A stretch of DNA of 64,000 nucleotides from Chromatiales bacterium. Its GTDB lineage: Bacteria; Pseudomonadota; Gammaproteobacteria; Chromatiales; Chromatiaceae. Position 1 is the first letter of the stretch. Every line of letters starts with the position of its first letter. The stretch spans positions 61,975-125,974 of the forward strand of contig JANQLO010000049.1 in NCBI GenBank assembly GCA_028280505.1. The letters are read 5' to 3'. The position numbers were made by a program, and so were the translations under genes. The notes under the pieces are model-generated. The model saw only the letters and a program-made list of their open reading frames with translations, did no database searches and had not been told where the DNA came from. Shown piece after piece: positions 8,814-20,283 of the stretch.

Positions 8814-8989
8814 GAAGTTTTCATGGCAGGGACATGACGATCACTATCGCACCCTAACATTTGATATGTCGGTTCGATACCGTTGCCGGTACCGATCGAT
8901 TCCGGCCTCGATTGTGCGGGATTTGATGAATGTCTACTGTCGGAGGAATGGCTATGCTTGGCAAACGCCAACACCGCAGGTAGCCGACG

Positions 8990-10084
8990 ATGACCGAAAC
9001 GAATCTGTTCTCCTCACTCGACACCAGTGACGGTTTGCATTTGTCGAACCGTATCGTGATGGCGCCCATGACGCGTGGGCGGGCCGGTGAGTCGCGTATC
9101 CCCAATGCGGCGATGGCGACCTATTATGCACAGCGTGCGACCGCCGGCTTGTTGATTACCGAGGCCACGTCGATCTCGGAGCAGGCGCTCGGTTGGGTCG
9201 ATTCACCCGGTATCTACAGTGACGAGCAGACCGCCGGCTGGCGCGATGTCGTCGATGCGATACATCGCGAGGACGGTACGGTCTTCATGCAGCTTTGGCA
9301 TTGCGGGCGCGCCTCGCATCGCTTTTTTTTCGCCGACGAACGTCTGCCCGTCGCCCCGTCTGCAATCGGTATCGGCAACGATCACAGCCATACACCAAAA
9401 GGTACGTTTCCCTATGAGACGCCACGCGCCTTGGCGTTCGATGAGATACCGCGGATCGTTGCCGATTATCATCAGGCCGCCGTGCGTGCCAAGGCGGCGG
9501 GTTTTGACGGGATAGAAGTGCACGCCGCCAACGGTTATCTGCTGGATCAGTTTCTCCAGGCCAAGACCAATCTGCGCGACGATGATTATGGTGGCGGTAT
9601 CGAAAACCGCTATCGTCTTCTCGGTGAAATCGTCGCCGCCGTATCGGAGGTGTTTCCGGCAAGACGAATCAGCGTGCGCCTGTCGCCGAATGGTGTGTTC
9701 AATGACATGGGCACGCCCGAATATCGCGAGTTGTTCACTTATACGATTCAACGCCTGCAGGATGCCGGCATAGGCTTGCTGCATATCATGGATGGTCTCG
9801 GTTTCGGTTTTCACGAGTTGGGCGAACCCATGACGCTGGCCGAAGTGCGTCCGCTGTTTTCCGGTATTCTGATCGGTAACGTCGGTTATTCGCGTGAGAC
9901 GGCAGAGACGGTGATTGCCGCGGGGCAGGCCGATATGATCGCTTTCGGTCGCCCCTTCATTGCCAATCCCGATTTGGTCGAACGTTTCAGAAACGATTGG
10001 CCGTTGGCACCGGAGGCGGATATGGTGACCTGGTATGGTCCAAGGGATTCGGGGTATGTCGACTGGCCGGCCTATCAGGACTGA
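8990..10084 (+). CDS. Old yellow enzyme family alkene reductase (NemA-like)
   Basis: A 364-residue FMN enzyme. It shows the N-terminal NRIVMAPMTRGRA (about 21-33), YYAQRATAGLLITEAT (about 44-59), QLWHCGRASH (about 101-110), FDGIEVHAANGYLLDQFLQ (about 170-188) with the substrate-binding His-Ala-Ala-Asn, and C-terminal MIAFGRPFIANPDL. Length and order match N-ethylmaleimide/xenobiotic reductases, which use NADPH to reduce activated C=C bonds and nitro esters. The ATG at 8990 follows a purine-rich AGGTAG. It is transcribed away from the malonyl-CoA synthetase gene, and nothing around it points to a dedicated substrate. Confidence 0.88.
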   Translation: MTETNLFSSLDTSDGLHLSNRIVMAPMTRGRAGESRIPNAAMATYYAQRATAGLLITEATSISEQALGWVDSPGIYSDEQTAGWRDVVDAIHREDGTVFMQLWHCGRASHRFFFADERLPVAPSAIGIGNDHSHTPKGTFPYETPRALAFDEIPRIVADYHQAAVRAKAAGFDGIEVHAANGYLLDQFLQAKTNLRDDDYGGGIENRYRLLGEIVAAVSEVFPARRISVRLSPNGVFNDMGTPEYRELFTYTIQRLQDAGIGLLHIMDGLGFGFHELGEPMTLAEVRPLFSGILIGNVGYSRETAETVIAAGQADMIAFGRPFIANPDLVERFRNDWPLAPEADMVTWYGPRDSGYVDWPAYQD

Positions 10085-10108
10085 CTTGATGCCGCCGGAC
10101 TCGTGTGT

Positions 10109-11938
<1,830 letters not shown>

Positions 11939-12140
11939 GCGCGCAAACTTCGAGTCGGGGTGGTGTTTATCGTCCCTACCATGGTTTTGATGCGCAGCTT
12001 TCAGACGATACTTCAGTTTCTGCTCTGGCTGAAGGTTTTGCCAAATGATAGCCGTTCTCGCACACCTGCCGTGATTGCCGACTTAAAACCGACACCCGGC
12101 TTAGCGGCCGTCGTTGGGAATGATTGAGTGCGGGCCGGTA

Positions 12141-13346
12141 TCAACGATCGGCCTCGACCGCTCTGAGCAGCCGTTGGCAAATGTCGGGAACGGCGTCGTG
12201 CACCCGGTTCCAGTTGGGAATAAAAGGTGATTCCATGGGATTGGCCAGATAGGTCTCGCCGGCAGCCATGATGTTCTGGGCGAATACCTCGACGCTGCCT
12301 TCTTCCTTGTGTCGGTCATAAGTCAGTCCGTTGATCTTTGCATCGTAATAGTACTGCTCGGTCGCATCCAGAGCGATACGGTAGTAGGCCGCCTTGATCG
12401 CGCGGAAATCTTCGGTGGATAGCGCGACACCTTCGGTCGCCAGTTTGCGATACAACGATTTGGCAATCTCCATGCTCATGCGCATCAGGCCCTGGCTGGC
12501 ATCGTCTTCTGACAGCGTCTGGTGTTTGTGGTCGTAGTGGTCGGCGATGTCGACCTGGCACACACTGTTGCGAGACAGGGTACGATAGACTTCCGACAGC
12601 ACGCCGACCTCGAGCCCCCAGTCACTGGGGATGCGCAAGATCTTGACGAAATCGCGGCTGAGCGAGAACTCGCCGGACAGCGGGTAACGGAAGCTGTCCA
12701 TGAAGGTGAGATAGTCCATTGCACCGACGACCTTTTTCAATGCCCGAATCAGCGGCGTCACGAACAGACGCGTGGCTCGCCCACTAAGCTGGTCGCCATT
12801 GATGCGTGCGTAGTAACCCTTGCAGAAGTCGAAGCTGAACGCCGGGTTGGCGACCGGGTAAAAAAGGCGCGCCGGCAGGCTGCGGTCATAGGTGAGAATG
12901 TCGCAATCGTGCAGTGCGATGGCCTCGCAGTGTTCGAGTGCCAACGCATAGCCCATGCAGTACCAGGCATTACGGCCTTTACCGGCTTGGGTCGGGGCGA
13001 GGTTCCGGGTTTGTAGTGCGGCGTCGATCTCGCGCAGCCAAGGTCCGTCGTTCCACAAGATGTGAACCTTTTGTGGGAGGTCGGAGAAAAACGCCTTGGC
13101 ATGCTCGAACTGTTTCTCATCGGCCTGGTCGAGGCCGACGATGATGTCGCCGATATAGGTGGCCTGCTTGAGGTCTTCGACGATCTTGGGTAGCGCGGGC
13201 CCTTCGAGTTCCGAATACAGACTCGGCAGTATCAAGGCCATGGGGCGTTCCAGTGCGAAACCCTGGAGTTCGGTTTCGATGTCTTCGATCGGGCGGTCGC
13301 ATAGCTTATGCAGGGTGGTGATGGTGCCGTTCTGGAAAAAGTCCAT
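12141..13346 (-). CDS. Glucosyl-3-phosphoglycerate synthase-like glycosyltransferase
   Basis: 401 residues of a GT-A fold related to GT81 and mannosylglycerate-type synthases. ALILPSLYSEL (about 37) begins the nucleotide-sugar domain and the metal-binding DxD is in AIALHDCDILTYD (about 142-154). GKGRNAWYCMGYAL lies between them, and SDWGLEVGVLSEVYR (about 240-254) is the conserved acceptor-side motif. The enzyme should make glucosyl-3-phosphoglycerate from a nucleotide glucose and 3-phosphoglycerate. Last of three co-directional genes with a phosphatase and a GH13 phosphorylase, which strengthens the reading as glucosylglycerate metabolism. AGAGGAGAG sits upstream of the ATG. Confidence 0.82.
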   Translation of the reverse strand: MDFFQNGTITTLHKLCDRPIEDIETELQGFALERPMALILPSLYSELEGPALPKIVEDLKQATYIGDIIVGLDQADEKQFEHAKAFFSDLPQKVHILWNDGPWLREIDAALQTRNLAPTQAGKGRNAWYCMGYALALEHCEAIALHDCDILTYDRSLPARLFYPVANPAFSFDFCKGYYARINGDQLSGRATRLFVTPLIRALKKVVGAMDYLTFMDSFRYPLSGEFSLSRDFVKILRIPSDWGLEVGVLSEVYRTLSRNSVCQVDIADHYDHKHQTLSEDDASQGLMRMSMEIAKSLYRKLATEGVALSTEDFRAIKAAYYRIALDATEQYYYDAKINGLTYDRHKEEGSVEVFAQNIMAAGETYLANPMESPFIPNWNRVHDAVPDICQRLLRAVEADR

Positions 13347-13399
13347 GTCTGCTCTCCTCTGTCTGATCGCGCTCGCTGTGCCGCCGGCGGGCAGCTATG

Positions 13400-14245
13400 T
13401 CAGGCGGTGGTCTCTTTGGTATCGAGTTCGGCCAGGATTTTCAAGACACTGTCGTTCCATCCGGCCGGACCGGCATGGTCGGTGCGAATGGTCCGCTGTA
13501 TGCCGTGGCAATCGATATGGCTGCCGTCGTGCCGTTTGACCACGACCGCGATGTCGGCGCTTTGCAACATCTCGCGATCGTTCTCGCTGTCGCCGAGTGC
13601 GATGGTCAAAGGTGCGCTGTGTTGCGCGCCGGTGTACAAGCTGCGCATGGCTTTGAGAGCCTTGGCCTTGCTGGTATCGCCCATCAGATGCCAGAAACGT
13701 CCGCCGCGGGTTACGCACAGACCGGCCGCTCGGGCATCGTTGACGAAGTCTCCCAGCCTTTCGTCGCTGTCCGACCACTCGAAGGGCTCGCTGCAACAAC
13801 GCTGCCCGGCCAGCGTTGCAGCTTTGGTTTCCAGTCCTGTTGCCATGGCGATCTCTTCGATGTCCATATCGCCAAAGCCGCGCAACAGGTAAGCGTGGCT
13901 GTCGCGTTGTCGCTCGATGAATTTCCTTATCTGTGTATACGGTGGTGAGAAGCGGACGATTGCATGGTCTGCATCGTGCTCGTGTGCGGTCAGTTCGAAC
14001 GGATAACTGCATGCCGGCGGGAAGGCCATGACACCGCCGTTTTCGACGATCACCGGTTGTGGATTGTCGAGTTGGCGATTCAGTGGCACGACTTCGGCCA
14101 GTGTCTTGCTGGTGGTAAGGATCAGCGGGATCGAGCGTTTGTGTACCTCGGCCAATGCCGGCAGTGCGGCATCGAAACGGTAGTCGTGGTGATCGAGCAG
14201 AGTGCCGTCGAGGTCAGTGAAGATGATGGCGCGCAGTGGCTGCAT
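13400..14245 (-). CDS. HAD-IIB phosphatase, glucosyl-/mannosyl-3-phosphoglycerate phosphatase family
   Basis: 281 residues with HAD motif I FTDLDGTLLDHHDYR (about 10-24), motif II in ILTTSKT (about 41-47), a lysine in the GDTSKAKALKAM segment (about 208-219), and motif IV ALGDSENDREML (about 236-247). The architecture is that of the MPGP/GpgP family, which removes phosphate from the product of the next gene to give glucosylglycerate (or mannosylglycerate). The gap to the synthase gene is about 50 bases, so the two are almost certainly cotranscribed. Sugar specificity cannot be read from the sequence. Confidence 0.85.
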   Translation of the reverse strand: MQPLRAIIFTDLDGTLLDHHDYRFDAALPALAEVHKRSIPLILTTSKTLAEVVPLNRQLDNPQPVIVENGGVMAFPPACSYPFELTAHEHDADHAIVRFSPPYTQIRKFIERQRDSHAYLLRGFGDMDIEEIAMATGLETKAATLAGQRCCSEPFEWSDSDERLGDFVNDARAAGLCVTRGGRFWHLMGDTSKAKALKAMRSLYTGAQHSAPLTIALGDSENDREMLQSADIAVVVKRHDGSHIDCHGIQRTIRTDHAGPAGWNDSVLKILAELDTKETTA

Positions 14246-14271
14246 GGATACCGGGCTCTCGCTGGCAAGCG

Positions 14272-16047
14272 TCAGGGTTGTTCGGTGCCACTAAACCAGA
14301 ACACGTCATAGGGTTCCAGTCGTAGTTGAGACGGGGTGAAATGTGCTCGGGTGATGCCGAGGAGTTCTTCGCGTCGTTCGATGTCGGCCGGTAGGTGTTC
14401 GCGGGTCAGCTCGACCGTCGTTGCGGTCAAATTTGCCATCACCAGGATACGCTGGCCATTGTTGAGTGACGTTCGTTCGAAGGCGAACACATGATCGCCC
14501 AGATCGAGAATGTGCTGGCCCGCATCCGGATGAAAGGCGGTTTGTTTGCGGCGCAGCTCGAGCAGTCGGGTGAACAGTTTGAATACCCGGCCGGTTTCCG
14601 ATTCGGGATTGTCGATCAGGTATTCCAGTTCGGCCTGGTCCCATTTGCGGCGATTGATTGCACGGGTCATGCCGGTACGCTCGACGCCCAGGGTGTCGTT
14701 CGGTGTGGCGGTCAGGCAGTGGATATAGATCGCGGGAATACCCTTGAACGAAAGGACGATAATCTGCGAGGCCATGAACATGGCGATGTGCCAGCGGTTG
14801 TCACTGTCGGGATCACGAAATGCGTCGAAATAGCTGATGTTGAGTTCATAGGGGCTTTCACTGCCGTCGTGGTTCGATTTGGTTGAGATGTAGCCACCGC
14901 GTCGGCGCATGGCATCCAGCATCGCGGTCACTTCGTCGACCGGTACCAGGCCCTCCAGTGGACGCAGCCCCACACCGTCATGTGATGCGCTGAAGTTCAG
15001 GTAGGTGCAGTTCTCCGGTTCGTCGAAGGACTCCAGGCCCTGTGCCCATTCCCGGAGGTAACGTGCCGTGCCGGCATACAAGGCGTGCAGCAACAGTGGC
15101 GGCAGGCTGAATTGGTAGACCACCTGGGCTTCGTCGCCGTTGCCGAAATAGCTGATGTTTTCGAGATGGGGCACATTGGTCTCGGTCATAATCAATGCGC
15201 CGGGTTCGACCTGTTCGAGCACGTCACGAAAAAGCTTAACCACTTGATGGGTTTGCGGCAGATGGATGCAAGACGTGCCAAGGGTTTTCCACAGGTAGGC
15301 AATGGCATCGAGCCGGATCATGCGTGCTCCGCGTCGGATGTAGTACAGCAGGATGTCGATGAACTCGAGCAAGACATCGGGATTGGTGTAATTCAAATCG
15401 ACCTGGTCGTTACTGAAGGTTGTCCAAACATGGCGCATGCCGGTTTGGGTTCGTACCCCACTGAGTACCGGGGTGCTGCGTGGACGGATCACCATCGAAA
15501 GATTGGTCGCCGGATCGAGTTCGATGAAGTAACGGCATGCCGGTTCGTCACCGAAGATGTAGTCGACGAACCAAAGGTTTTCCCGTGAGCAATGGTTGAG
15601 CACCAGGTCGATGGTAATGTCGAAATCTTCCGACAGCCGCCGGATGTCTTGCCAAGTGCCAAGCTCGGCTTTGACCGCACGAAAATCGGTAACCGAGAAA
15701 CCGTCGTCGGAACTCCAGGGAAAGAACGGCAGGATATGTACCATGCTGATGCGACTGTTCAGATGGCGGTTGAGAAAATCATGCAGCGTTTGCAACGGCG
15801 GTTCGGCCGAAGATTGCACGCTGTCGCCGTAGGTGATCAGCACGACGTCGCGGTGCGACCAGAATTCGCCCTGGACCACACGGGTGCGTAGCTGGCGGTG
15901 GGTCTTGACAAGGCGCTCGATGCGACGGCTGATGTCATCCGCGCGAGATTCGCCGTAAAGATACGCGAGCCGGGCGCGAATGCGCTGCTCGGGTGGTTGC
16001 GCTTTGGTGGGCTCGGGTCGATCGGTATCGGGAAAGAACACGCTCAT
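14272..16047 (-). CDS. GH13_18 sucrose/glucosylglycerate phosphorylase-like enzyme
   Basis: 591 residues of an alpha-amylase-type barrel. Catalytic signatures seen are the nucleophile in MIRLDAIAYLWK (about 245), the acid/base in LIMTETNVPH (about 290) and the third carboxylate in FSASHDGVGLRPLEG (about 358). This is the sucrose-phosphorylase subfamily, which includes glucosylglycerate phosphorylases. First gene of the three-gene operon, 26 bases before the phosphatase gene. With synthase and phosphatase next to it, reversible phosphorolysis of glucosylglycerate is the best guess for its role, letting the cell recover the osmolyte. Sucrose phosphorylase is the alternative. Confidence 0.82.
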   Translation of the reverse strand: MSVFFPDTDRPEPTKAQPPEQRIRARLAYLYGESRADDISRRIERLVKTHRQLRTRVVQGEFWSHRDVVLITYGDSVQSSAEPPLQTLHDFLNRHLNSRISMVHILPFFPWSSDDGFSVTDFRAVKAELGTWQDIRRLSEDFDITIDLVLNHCSRENLWFVDYIFGDEPACRYFIELDPATNLSMVIRPRSTPVLSGVRTQTGMRHVWTTFSNDQVDLNYTNPDVLLEFIDILLYYIRRGARMIRLDAIAYLWKTLGTSCIHLPQTHQVVKLFRDVLEQVEPGALIMTETNVPHLENISYFGNGDEAQVVYQFSLPPLLLHALYAGTARYLREWAQGLESFDEPENCTYLNFSASHDGVGLRPLEGLVPVDEVTAMLDAMRRRGGYISTKSNHDGSESPYELNISYFDAFRDPDSDNRWHIAMFMASQIIVLSFKGIPAIYIHCLTATPNDTLGVERTGMTRAINRRKWDQAELEYLIDNPESETGRVFKLFTRLLELRRKQTAFHPDAGQHILDLGDHVFAFERTSLNNGQRILVMANLTATTVELTREHLPADIERREELLGITRAHFTPSQLRLEPYDVFWFSGTEQP

Positions 16048-16513
16048 GAGATGTTTATCAGTGTTTTGATTCGATGCACCGCAGCAATAAACGCGCCAGT
16101 ATTAAGACGTTTTGGGAATACAGGCAGTTTGTGCCGCACCGCGACGGTGATTCGGTCGTTCACGATACGTTTGATGAAAAAAACAAGCCCCATGTCCGGA
16201 TTCTAAACGGCTGCACTGATCCGGCGCCTGTTTCTTCACGACAAATGATTTATGCACCGATTGGAGGCATTTTCGTATTGGTCGGTCATCGTCGACCGGA
16301 CTGAGCGTTGTTCATGACACGCGTTACATCGGTGCCGGCATGTACTGAAGGTTTAACGCGTGAAGTACGTGTTTTAGTCGGGATGTGTACCCATTAGTCA
16401 TGAGATGCTTGAGTTGGCTCAATATGTAGGGTGCTGCGCGGGTTAAAATTATTGTCAGAGACATAGACTAAGCGGCATTTTTGCCCGGCTGTAAGTTGGT
16501 CGGGGAGGGCAAA
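16048..16513. other. Intergenic region between the glucosylglycerate operon and the OmpA-like gene
   Basis: About 465 bases with no convincing gene. It must hold the promoter of the divergent minus-strand operon and of the OmpA-like gene. A symmetrical TTGAGTTGGCTCAA occurs at 16409-16422, roughly 90 bases before the OmpA-like start. It could bind a regulator or form a small hairpin; nothing more can be supported. Confidence 0.4.
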
Positions 16514-17140
16514 ATGAGTATCCGCAAGATTCAGGTGGTCGTGCTGTTCGGACTGATGTGCGGGGTAGCGCCCGTACAGGCAGGCTATTGGTACGACTCG
16601 AGTGGCAATGTTTGGCGTAACAGTACCAACGAATGTTGGCGCACCGGCTACTGGACGCCGGAGATGATCGTCGTCGGCTGCGATGGCCGGGTTGCCGAGG
16701 TCGTCACGCCGGAGCCCATGGCCAAACCGGCACCACCCGCATCCAAGTCCGTACCCGTACCCGAACCCGTTGCGATAACCCGTGTGGATGCGACGGTGAA
16801 TTTCGGTTTCGATCGCGCCGACCTCAACAGTGATGCAACAGCGGTTGTCGATCGGCTTCTTCAACGCGCGACGTCGCAGGGCCGTATCAAGTCGGTCAAG
16901 CTGACCGGTCACACCGACCGCATCGGTACCGAAGGATACAACCTGGATTTGTCGTTGCGTCGTGCGTCATCGGTGGCCGATTTTTTGGTGCAAAGCGGTA
17001 AAGTGGATCCGCAGGTGATCGAAATCGCCGGTAAGGGCGAGACCGAACCGCTGGTGGGATGCGAGGGGATCTTCGGTGCAGCGGCAATCAATTGCTTGGC
17101 ACCGAACCGTCGTGTCGACATGGTATTGGATTTGTTTTAG
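16514..17140 (+). CDS. OmpA family peptidoglycan-binding outer membrane protein
   Basis: 208 residues. An N-terminal signal peptide (IQVVVLFGLMCGVAPVQAG) is followed by a short region YWYDSSGNVWRN with NECWRTGYW, a proline/valine linker at about 70-90, and a C-terminal OmpA domain with VNFGFDRADLNSDA (about 96-109), LTGHTDRIGTEGYNLDLSLR (about 133-152) and the NRRVDMVL end. The domain anchors the outer membrane to peptidoglycan. The ATG at 16514 was preferred to one 33 bases upstream because GGGAGGG precedes it directly and the signal peptide begins there. It is a monocistronic gene with its own terminator. Confidence 0.85.
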   Translation: MSIRKIQVVVLFGLMCGVAPVQAGYWYDSSGNVWRNSTNECWRTGYWTPEMIVVGCDGRVAEVVTPEPMAKPAPPASKSVPVPEPVAITRVDATVNFGFDRADLNSDATAVVDRLLQRATSQGRIKSVKLTGHTDRIGTEGYNLDLSLRRASSVADFLVQSGKVDPQVIEIAGKGETEPLVGCEGIFGAAAINCLAPNRRVDMVLDLF

Positions 17141-17204
17141 GTCGTCGGTTCCCTGCCAGGGGGGTAAGGGAGTGACGGTAAATCCGTTGCCGTATCGACC
17201 TGAT

Positions 17205-17240
17205 TCCGGCATCGGGTGTGAGCCCGGCGCCGGTTTTTTT
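17205..17240 (+). terminator. Rho-independent terminator after the OmpA-like gene
   Basis: CCGG...CGGG pairs with CCCG...CCGG around the loop TGTGAG, and seven T follow directly at 17234-17240. Position, 65 bases after the stop codon, fits the OmpA-like transcript end. Confidence 0.7.
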
Positions 17241-17428
17241 ATCTAGTCTAGACAGTTTTTCTCGGCCGAGTTGTTACAAGCCCCCTTCAGGGGTTACCTT
17301 GCCGTTCCGATGTCATTGTATTGTCGCTTGGTGTTTTTGCATCGAGCCGTCGCATGACGGTGTGGTATTCGAACGATAGGTAAGCGCATGTTCTTTCTCC
17401 CCAAGATGCCTTCCAACACACCGCCGCA

Positions 17429-18835
17429 TTGGTCATTGCGAACGATTCGTTTGTCGGGGCGCATGTTGCTTTGAATGGACCACATGTCAGCCGCCTGCCG
17501 TATTGGCCGGACGCGCGGCGCTATTATCAACGGATCCGCGATCTGCCATGGCCCGTTTGGCTGGACAGCGGTTTTCCGGAGTCCGGCGGTGGGCGTTACG
17601 ACGTTATCGCCGCTGATCCCTATCTCACGCTGGTCGATCATTCGGGTCGTTTGAGTATCGGTGCCGTCGGTGAGCAGCCAACGGTAATCGTCGGTAATCC
17701 AATGGTCAGATTGCGCGAATTGCTTGGGGAACGGGCGGCGGTGCCGGATGATCTGCCGTTCAATGGCGGCGCCATCGGTTTCATGGGCTACGATCTCGGC
17801 CGCGAATTCGGCGGACTGCCGGTGCGTGCCGGCTTCGGCGACTGGCCCGATATGGCGGCCGGTATCTACGATTGGGCGGTGATCTTGGATCATGTGCGAC
17901 AGCGTGGCTATTTTGTTCGACAGGGGCGGGATCGACGGGATGAGGCTTGGCAAGCGGCATTGCGGCGTCTGCTGGCCGCATCGTCGGTTGAATCGGCATC
18001 GTTGCCTGTTAGTGCCATGGCGGTCGACGCTGGCTTGTCGCCCGAGCGTTATGCCGAGGCATTCAATCGTATCCAGGCTTACATCCGCGACGGTGATTGT
18101 TATCAGGTGAACGTCGCTCAGCGTTTTCATGCGCGAACCCGTAATGATGCCTGGACTCTTTATCAACGGATGCGTCGGGACAATCCGGCGCCTTACGGTG
18201 CGTTGTTGGAGTATCCCTTCGGCGAGGTGTTGAGCGCTTCGCCGGAACAGTTTCTGTATTTGCACGAAGGGCATGCGCAGACGCGGCCAATCAAAGGGAC
18301 GAGGGCGCGTGGTGAGACGGCGGAACAGGATTTGATCTTGCGAGCGCAATTGTTGAGCAGCGAAAAGGATCGGGCCGAGAATGTGATGATTGTCGATCTG
18401 CTACGCAACGATCTGGGTAAGGTCTGCGTGCCCGGCACGATCCAGGTACCCGATCTTTTTGCGGTCGAGTCCTTTGCGACCGTACATCACCTGGTCAGTA
18501 CGGTTACTGGGCGTTTGCGTGAGGGGCTGGATGCGATCGATCTGGTCTGTGCCTGTTTCCCCGGTGGTTCGATCACGGGTGCGCCGAAGCGAAGGGCGAT
18601 GGAGATCATCGATGAATTGGAGCCGGTACGCCGCGAGGTGTACTGCGGCAGCGTGTTCAGGCTCGGTTTCGATGGCGATCTTGACAGTAGCATCGCCATA
18701 CGAACCCTGCTCAAGCGCGGCAGTGATCTTTATTACTGGGCCGGCGGCGGCATCGTTGCCGATTCGGATTGTGCGGCCGAATATCAGGAAAGCCTGGATA
18801 AGGCCGCTGCCTTTTTAAGTTTGCTCGACGCTTGA
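17429..18835 (+). CDS. pabB: Aminodeoxychorismate synthase component I
   Basis: About 468 residues of the anthranilate synthase component I / PabB family. Visible motifs are SGFPESGGGRYDVIAADP (about 47-64), NGGAIGFMGYDLGREF (about 112-127), YVQVNVAQRF-type YQVNVAQRF (about 225), RPIKGTRARG (about 288-297), and the chorismate site FPGGSITGAPKRRAMEIIDE (about 374-393), ending IRTLL. It converts chorismate plus ammonia to aminodeoxychorismate for folate. The first in-frame start is a TTG at 17429 with no strong ribosome binding site, so the true start is uncertain. No pabA or pabC follows. Confidence 0.88.
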   Translation: MVIANDSFVGAHVALNGPHVSRLPYWPDARRYYQRIRDLPWPVWLDSGFPESGGGRYDVIAADPYLTLVDHSGRLSIGAVGEQPTVIVGNPMVRLRELLGERAAVPDDLPFNGGAIGFMGYDLGREFGGLPVRAGFGDWPDMAAGIYDWAVILDHVRQRGYFVRQGRDRRDEAWQAALRRLLAASSVESASLPVSAMAVDAGLSPERYAEAFNRIQAYIRDGDCYQVNVAQRFHARTRNDAWTLYQRMRRDNPAPYGALLEYPFGEVLSASPEQFLYLHEGHAQTRPIKGTRARGETAEQDLILRAQLLSSEKDRAENVMIVDLLRNDLGKVCVPGTIQVPDLFAVESFATVHHLVSTVTGRLREGLDAIDLVCACFPGGSITGAPKRRAMEIIDELEPVRREVYCGSVFRLGFDGDLDSSIAIRTLLKRGSDLYYWAGGGIVADSDCAAEYQESLDKAAAFLSLLDA

Positions 18836-18936
18836 GCTCGGTCGCGTCCGCGAGCTTAGCCCGTACGAAAACAATCGCCTATCCAAGTACCTAAACCGCC
18901 GGCGTTGTCCGACTCATGCAATATGCAGGTTAGGCT

Positions 18937-19776
18937 TCAGGCGGATTGAGCCTCGCGCCAACGCTCGAAGAAGTGGTTGGTGGCACCGACAAATCCCTCG
19001 ACGCTGCCGCAGTCGAAGCGCTGTCCCTTGAAGCGATAGGCCAACACCATGTTGCGTGTGGCTTGGGTCTGAAGTGCATCGGTGATCTGTACCTCGCCAT
19101 TGCGCCCCGGCGGGGTTTCGCGGATCACATCGAAAATATCCGGGGTGAGGATATAACGCCCGATGATCGCCAGATTCGACGGGGCGTCGTCGGGGTCGGG
19201 CTTCTCGACCATGTTCGAGACCACATACACGCCGTCTTCCAGTTCGGACCCCGCGATCACGCCGTATTTGTGTACCTCTTCGCGCGGCACTTCTTCGATG
19301 GCGACGATGCAGCAGCGATACTTTGCGTAGATCTCGGCCATTTGCGACAGCACACCCTTGTCTTCCCCGACGCATAGGTCGTCGGCCAGGATCACGCCGA
19401 AGGGCTCGCGCCCGATCAGGGTCTCACCGGTCAGAATCGCGTGCCCCAGGCCTTTCATTTCCGACTGGCGTGTGTAGGAAAAGGTGCAGTCGTTGATAAT
19501 GCGTCGAATATCGGTGAGCAGGCCTTCCTTCGAAGTGCCGCTGATCTGGTGTTCGAGTTCATAGCTGACGTCGAAATGGTCCGCTAGCGCACGCTTGCCG
19601 CGCCCGGTGACGATACCGACGTTGTACATACCGGCCTCCATCGCCTCTTCGACGCCGTATTGGATCAGCGGTTTATCGACCACCGGCAGCATCTCCTTGG
19701 GCATCGATTTGGTTGCCGGGAGAAAGCGGGTGCCGTAGCCGGCGGCGGGGAATAGGCATTTGGTGATCATTGACAT
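18937..19776 (-). CDS. galU: UTP-glucose-1-phosphate uridylyltransferase
   Basis: 279 residues, the usual GalU length. The nucleotidyltransferase signature FPAAGYGTRFLPATKSMPKE starts at residue 8, followed by KPLIQYGVEEA, EGLLTDIRRI, FGVILADDLC (about 130), VEKPDPDDAPS and YRFKGQRFDCGSVEGFV near the end. It makes UDP-glucose, which may supply glycosyltransferases, including the SenB- and glucosylglycerate-type enzymes nearby, though that is inference. It follows the small HExxH-like protein gene by 12 bases, so the two are likely cotranscribed. Confidence 0.93.
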   Translation of the reverse strand: MSMITKCLFPAAGYGTRFLPATKSMPKEMLPVVDKPLIQYGVEEAMEAGMYNVGIVTGRGKRALADHFDVSYELEHQISGTSKEGLLTDIRRIINDCTFSYTRQSEMKGLGHAILTGETLIGREPFGVILADDLCVGEDKGVLSQMAEIYAKYRCCIVAIEEVPREEVHKYGVIAGSELEDGVYVVSNMVEKPDPDDAPSNLAIIGRYILTPDIFDVIRETPPGRNGEVQITDALQTQATRNMVLAYRFKGQRFDCGSVEGFVGATNHFFERWREAQSA

Positions 19777-19788
19777 GGTTTGTTTTCC

Positions 19789-20283
19789 TTATCGACGCAG
19801 CTGGCCGGTGGGCCAGCCGGTATTATCGATGATGCGATGGGTGATAAGCCAGGTGCGGGCATCGTCGGCGTCCCGCTCGAACCAGCGTCGTGCGGCACCG
19901 AGTCTGAAGGTGTAGCCCCAGCGGTCCATATCGTCGAACAGTCGCAGACGATCATAGTCGGGAAGTCGATCGGCCAGTAAACCCTGCAGATAGCACACCG
20001 CGTCTTCCTCGGCGTACTCGCCCCCGGCATCGGTATGCAGCGATGCACGGCGTGTCTCGTCCATACAGATATAGTGACAGGCTTCGTGCAATGCCGAATG
20101 CAGCGGTGTGTCCTTGCGCAGGTACAGCGTAGATCCGATCAGGCCGGCCTCGGATTCACCCCAGTAGGAGCCGGGAATGGCACAGTCGTGCCCGACCAAG
20201 GTGACCCGCATGCCATAAGGCTTGAGCAGATTGCTCAGGGCGCGCAGCTGGACGGTACTACAAAGGGTGGCCTCGGTTGACAT
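19789..20283 (-). CDS. Hypothetical protein with zinc-peptidase-like HEACH motif
   Basis: 164 residues, no signal peptide. The middle contains LHSALHEACHYICMDETRR (about 82-100), a gluzincin-like His-Glu-x-x-His, with a possible third ligand in the EYAEEDAVCYLQGLL segment (about 111-125). The last third is rich in Trp and Arg. This resembles a small conserved proteobacterial family usually left as hypothetical. It lies 12 bases upstream of galU on the same strand. Peptidase activity is only inferred from the motif. Confidence 0.7.
   Translation of the reverse strand: MSTEATLCSTVQLRALSNLLKPYGMRVTLVGHDCAIPGSYWGESEAGLIGSTLYLRKDTPLHSALHEACHYICMDETRRASLHTDAGGEYAEEDAVCYLQGLLADRLPDYDRLRLFDDMDRWGYTFRLGAARRWFERDADDARTWLITHRIIDNTGWPTGQLRR

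Noticed and set aside
17294..18349. Open frame of 351 codons opposite pabB
   Set aside because: The pabB reading explains the region with clear catalytic motifs; the antisense frame has none.
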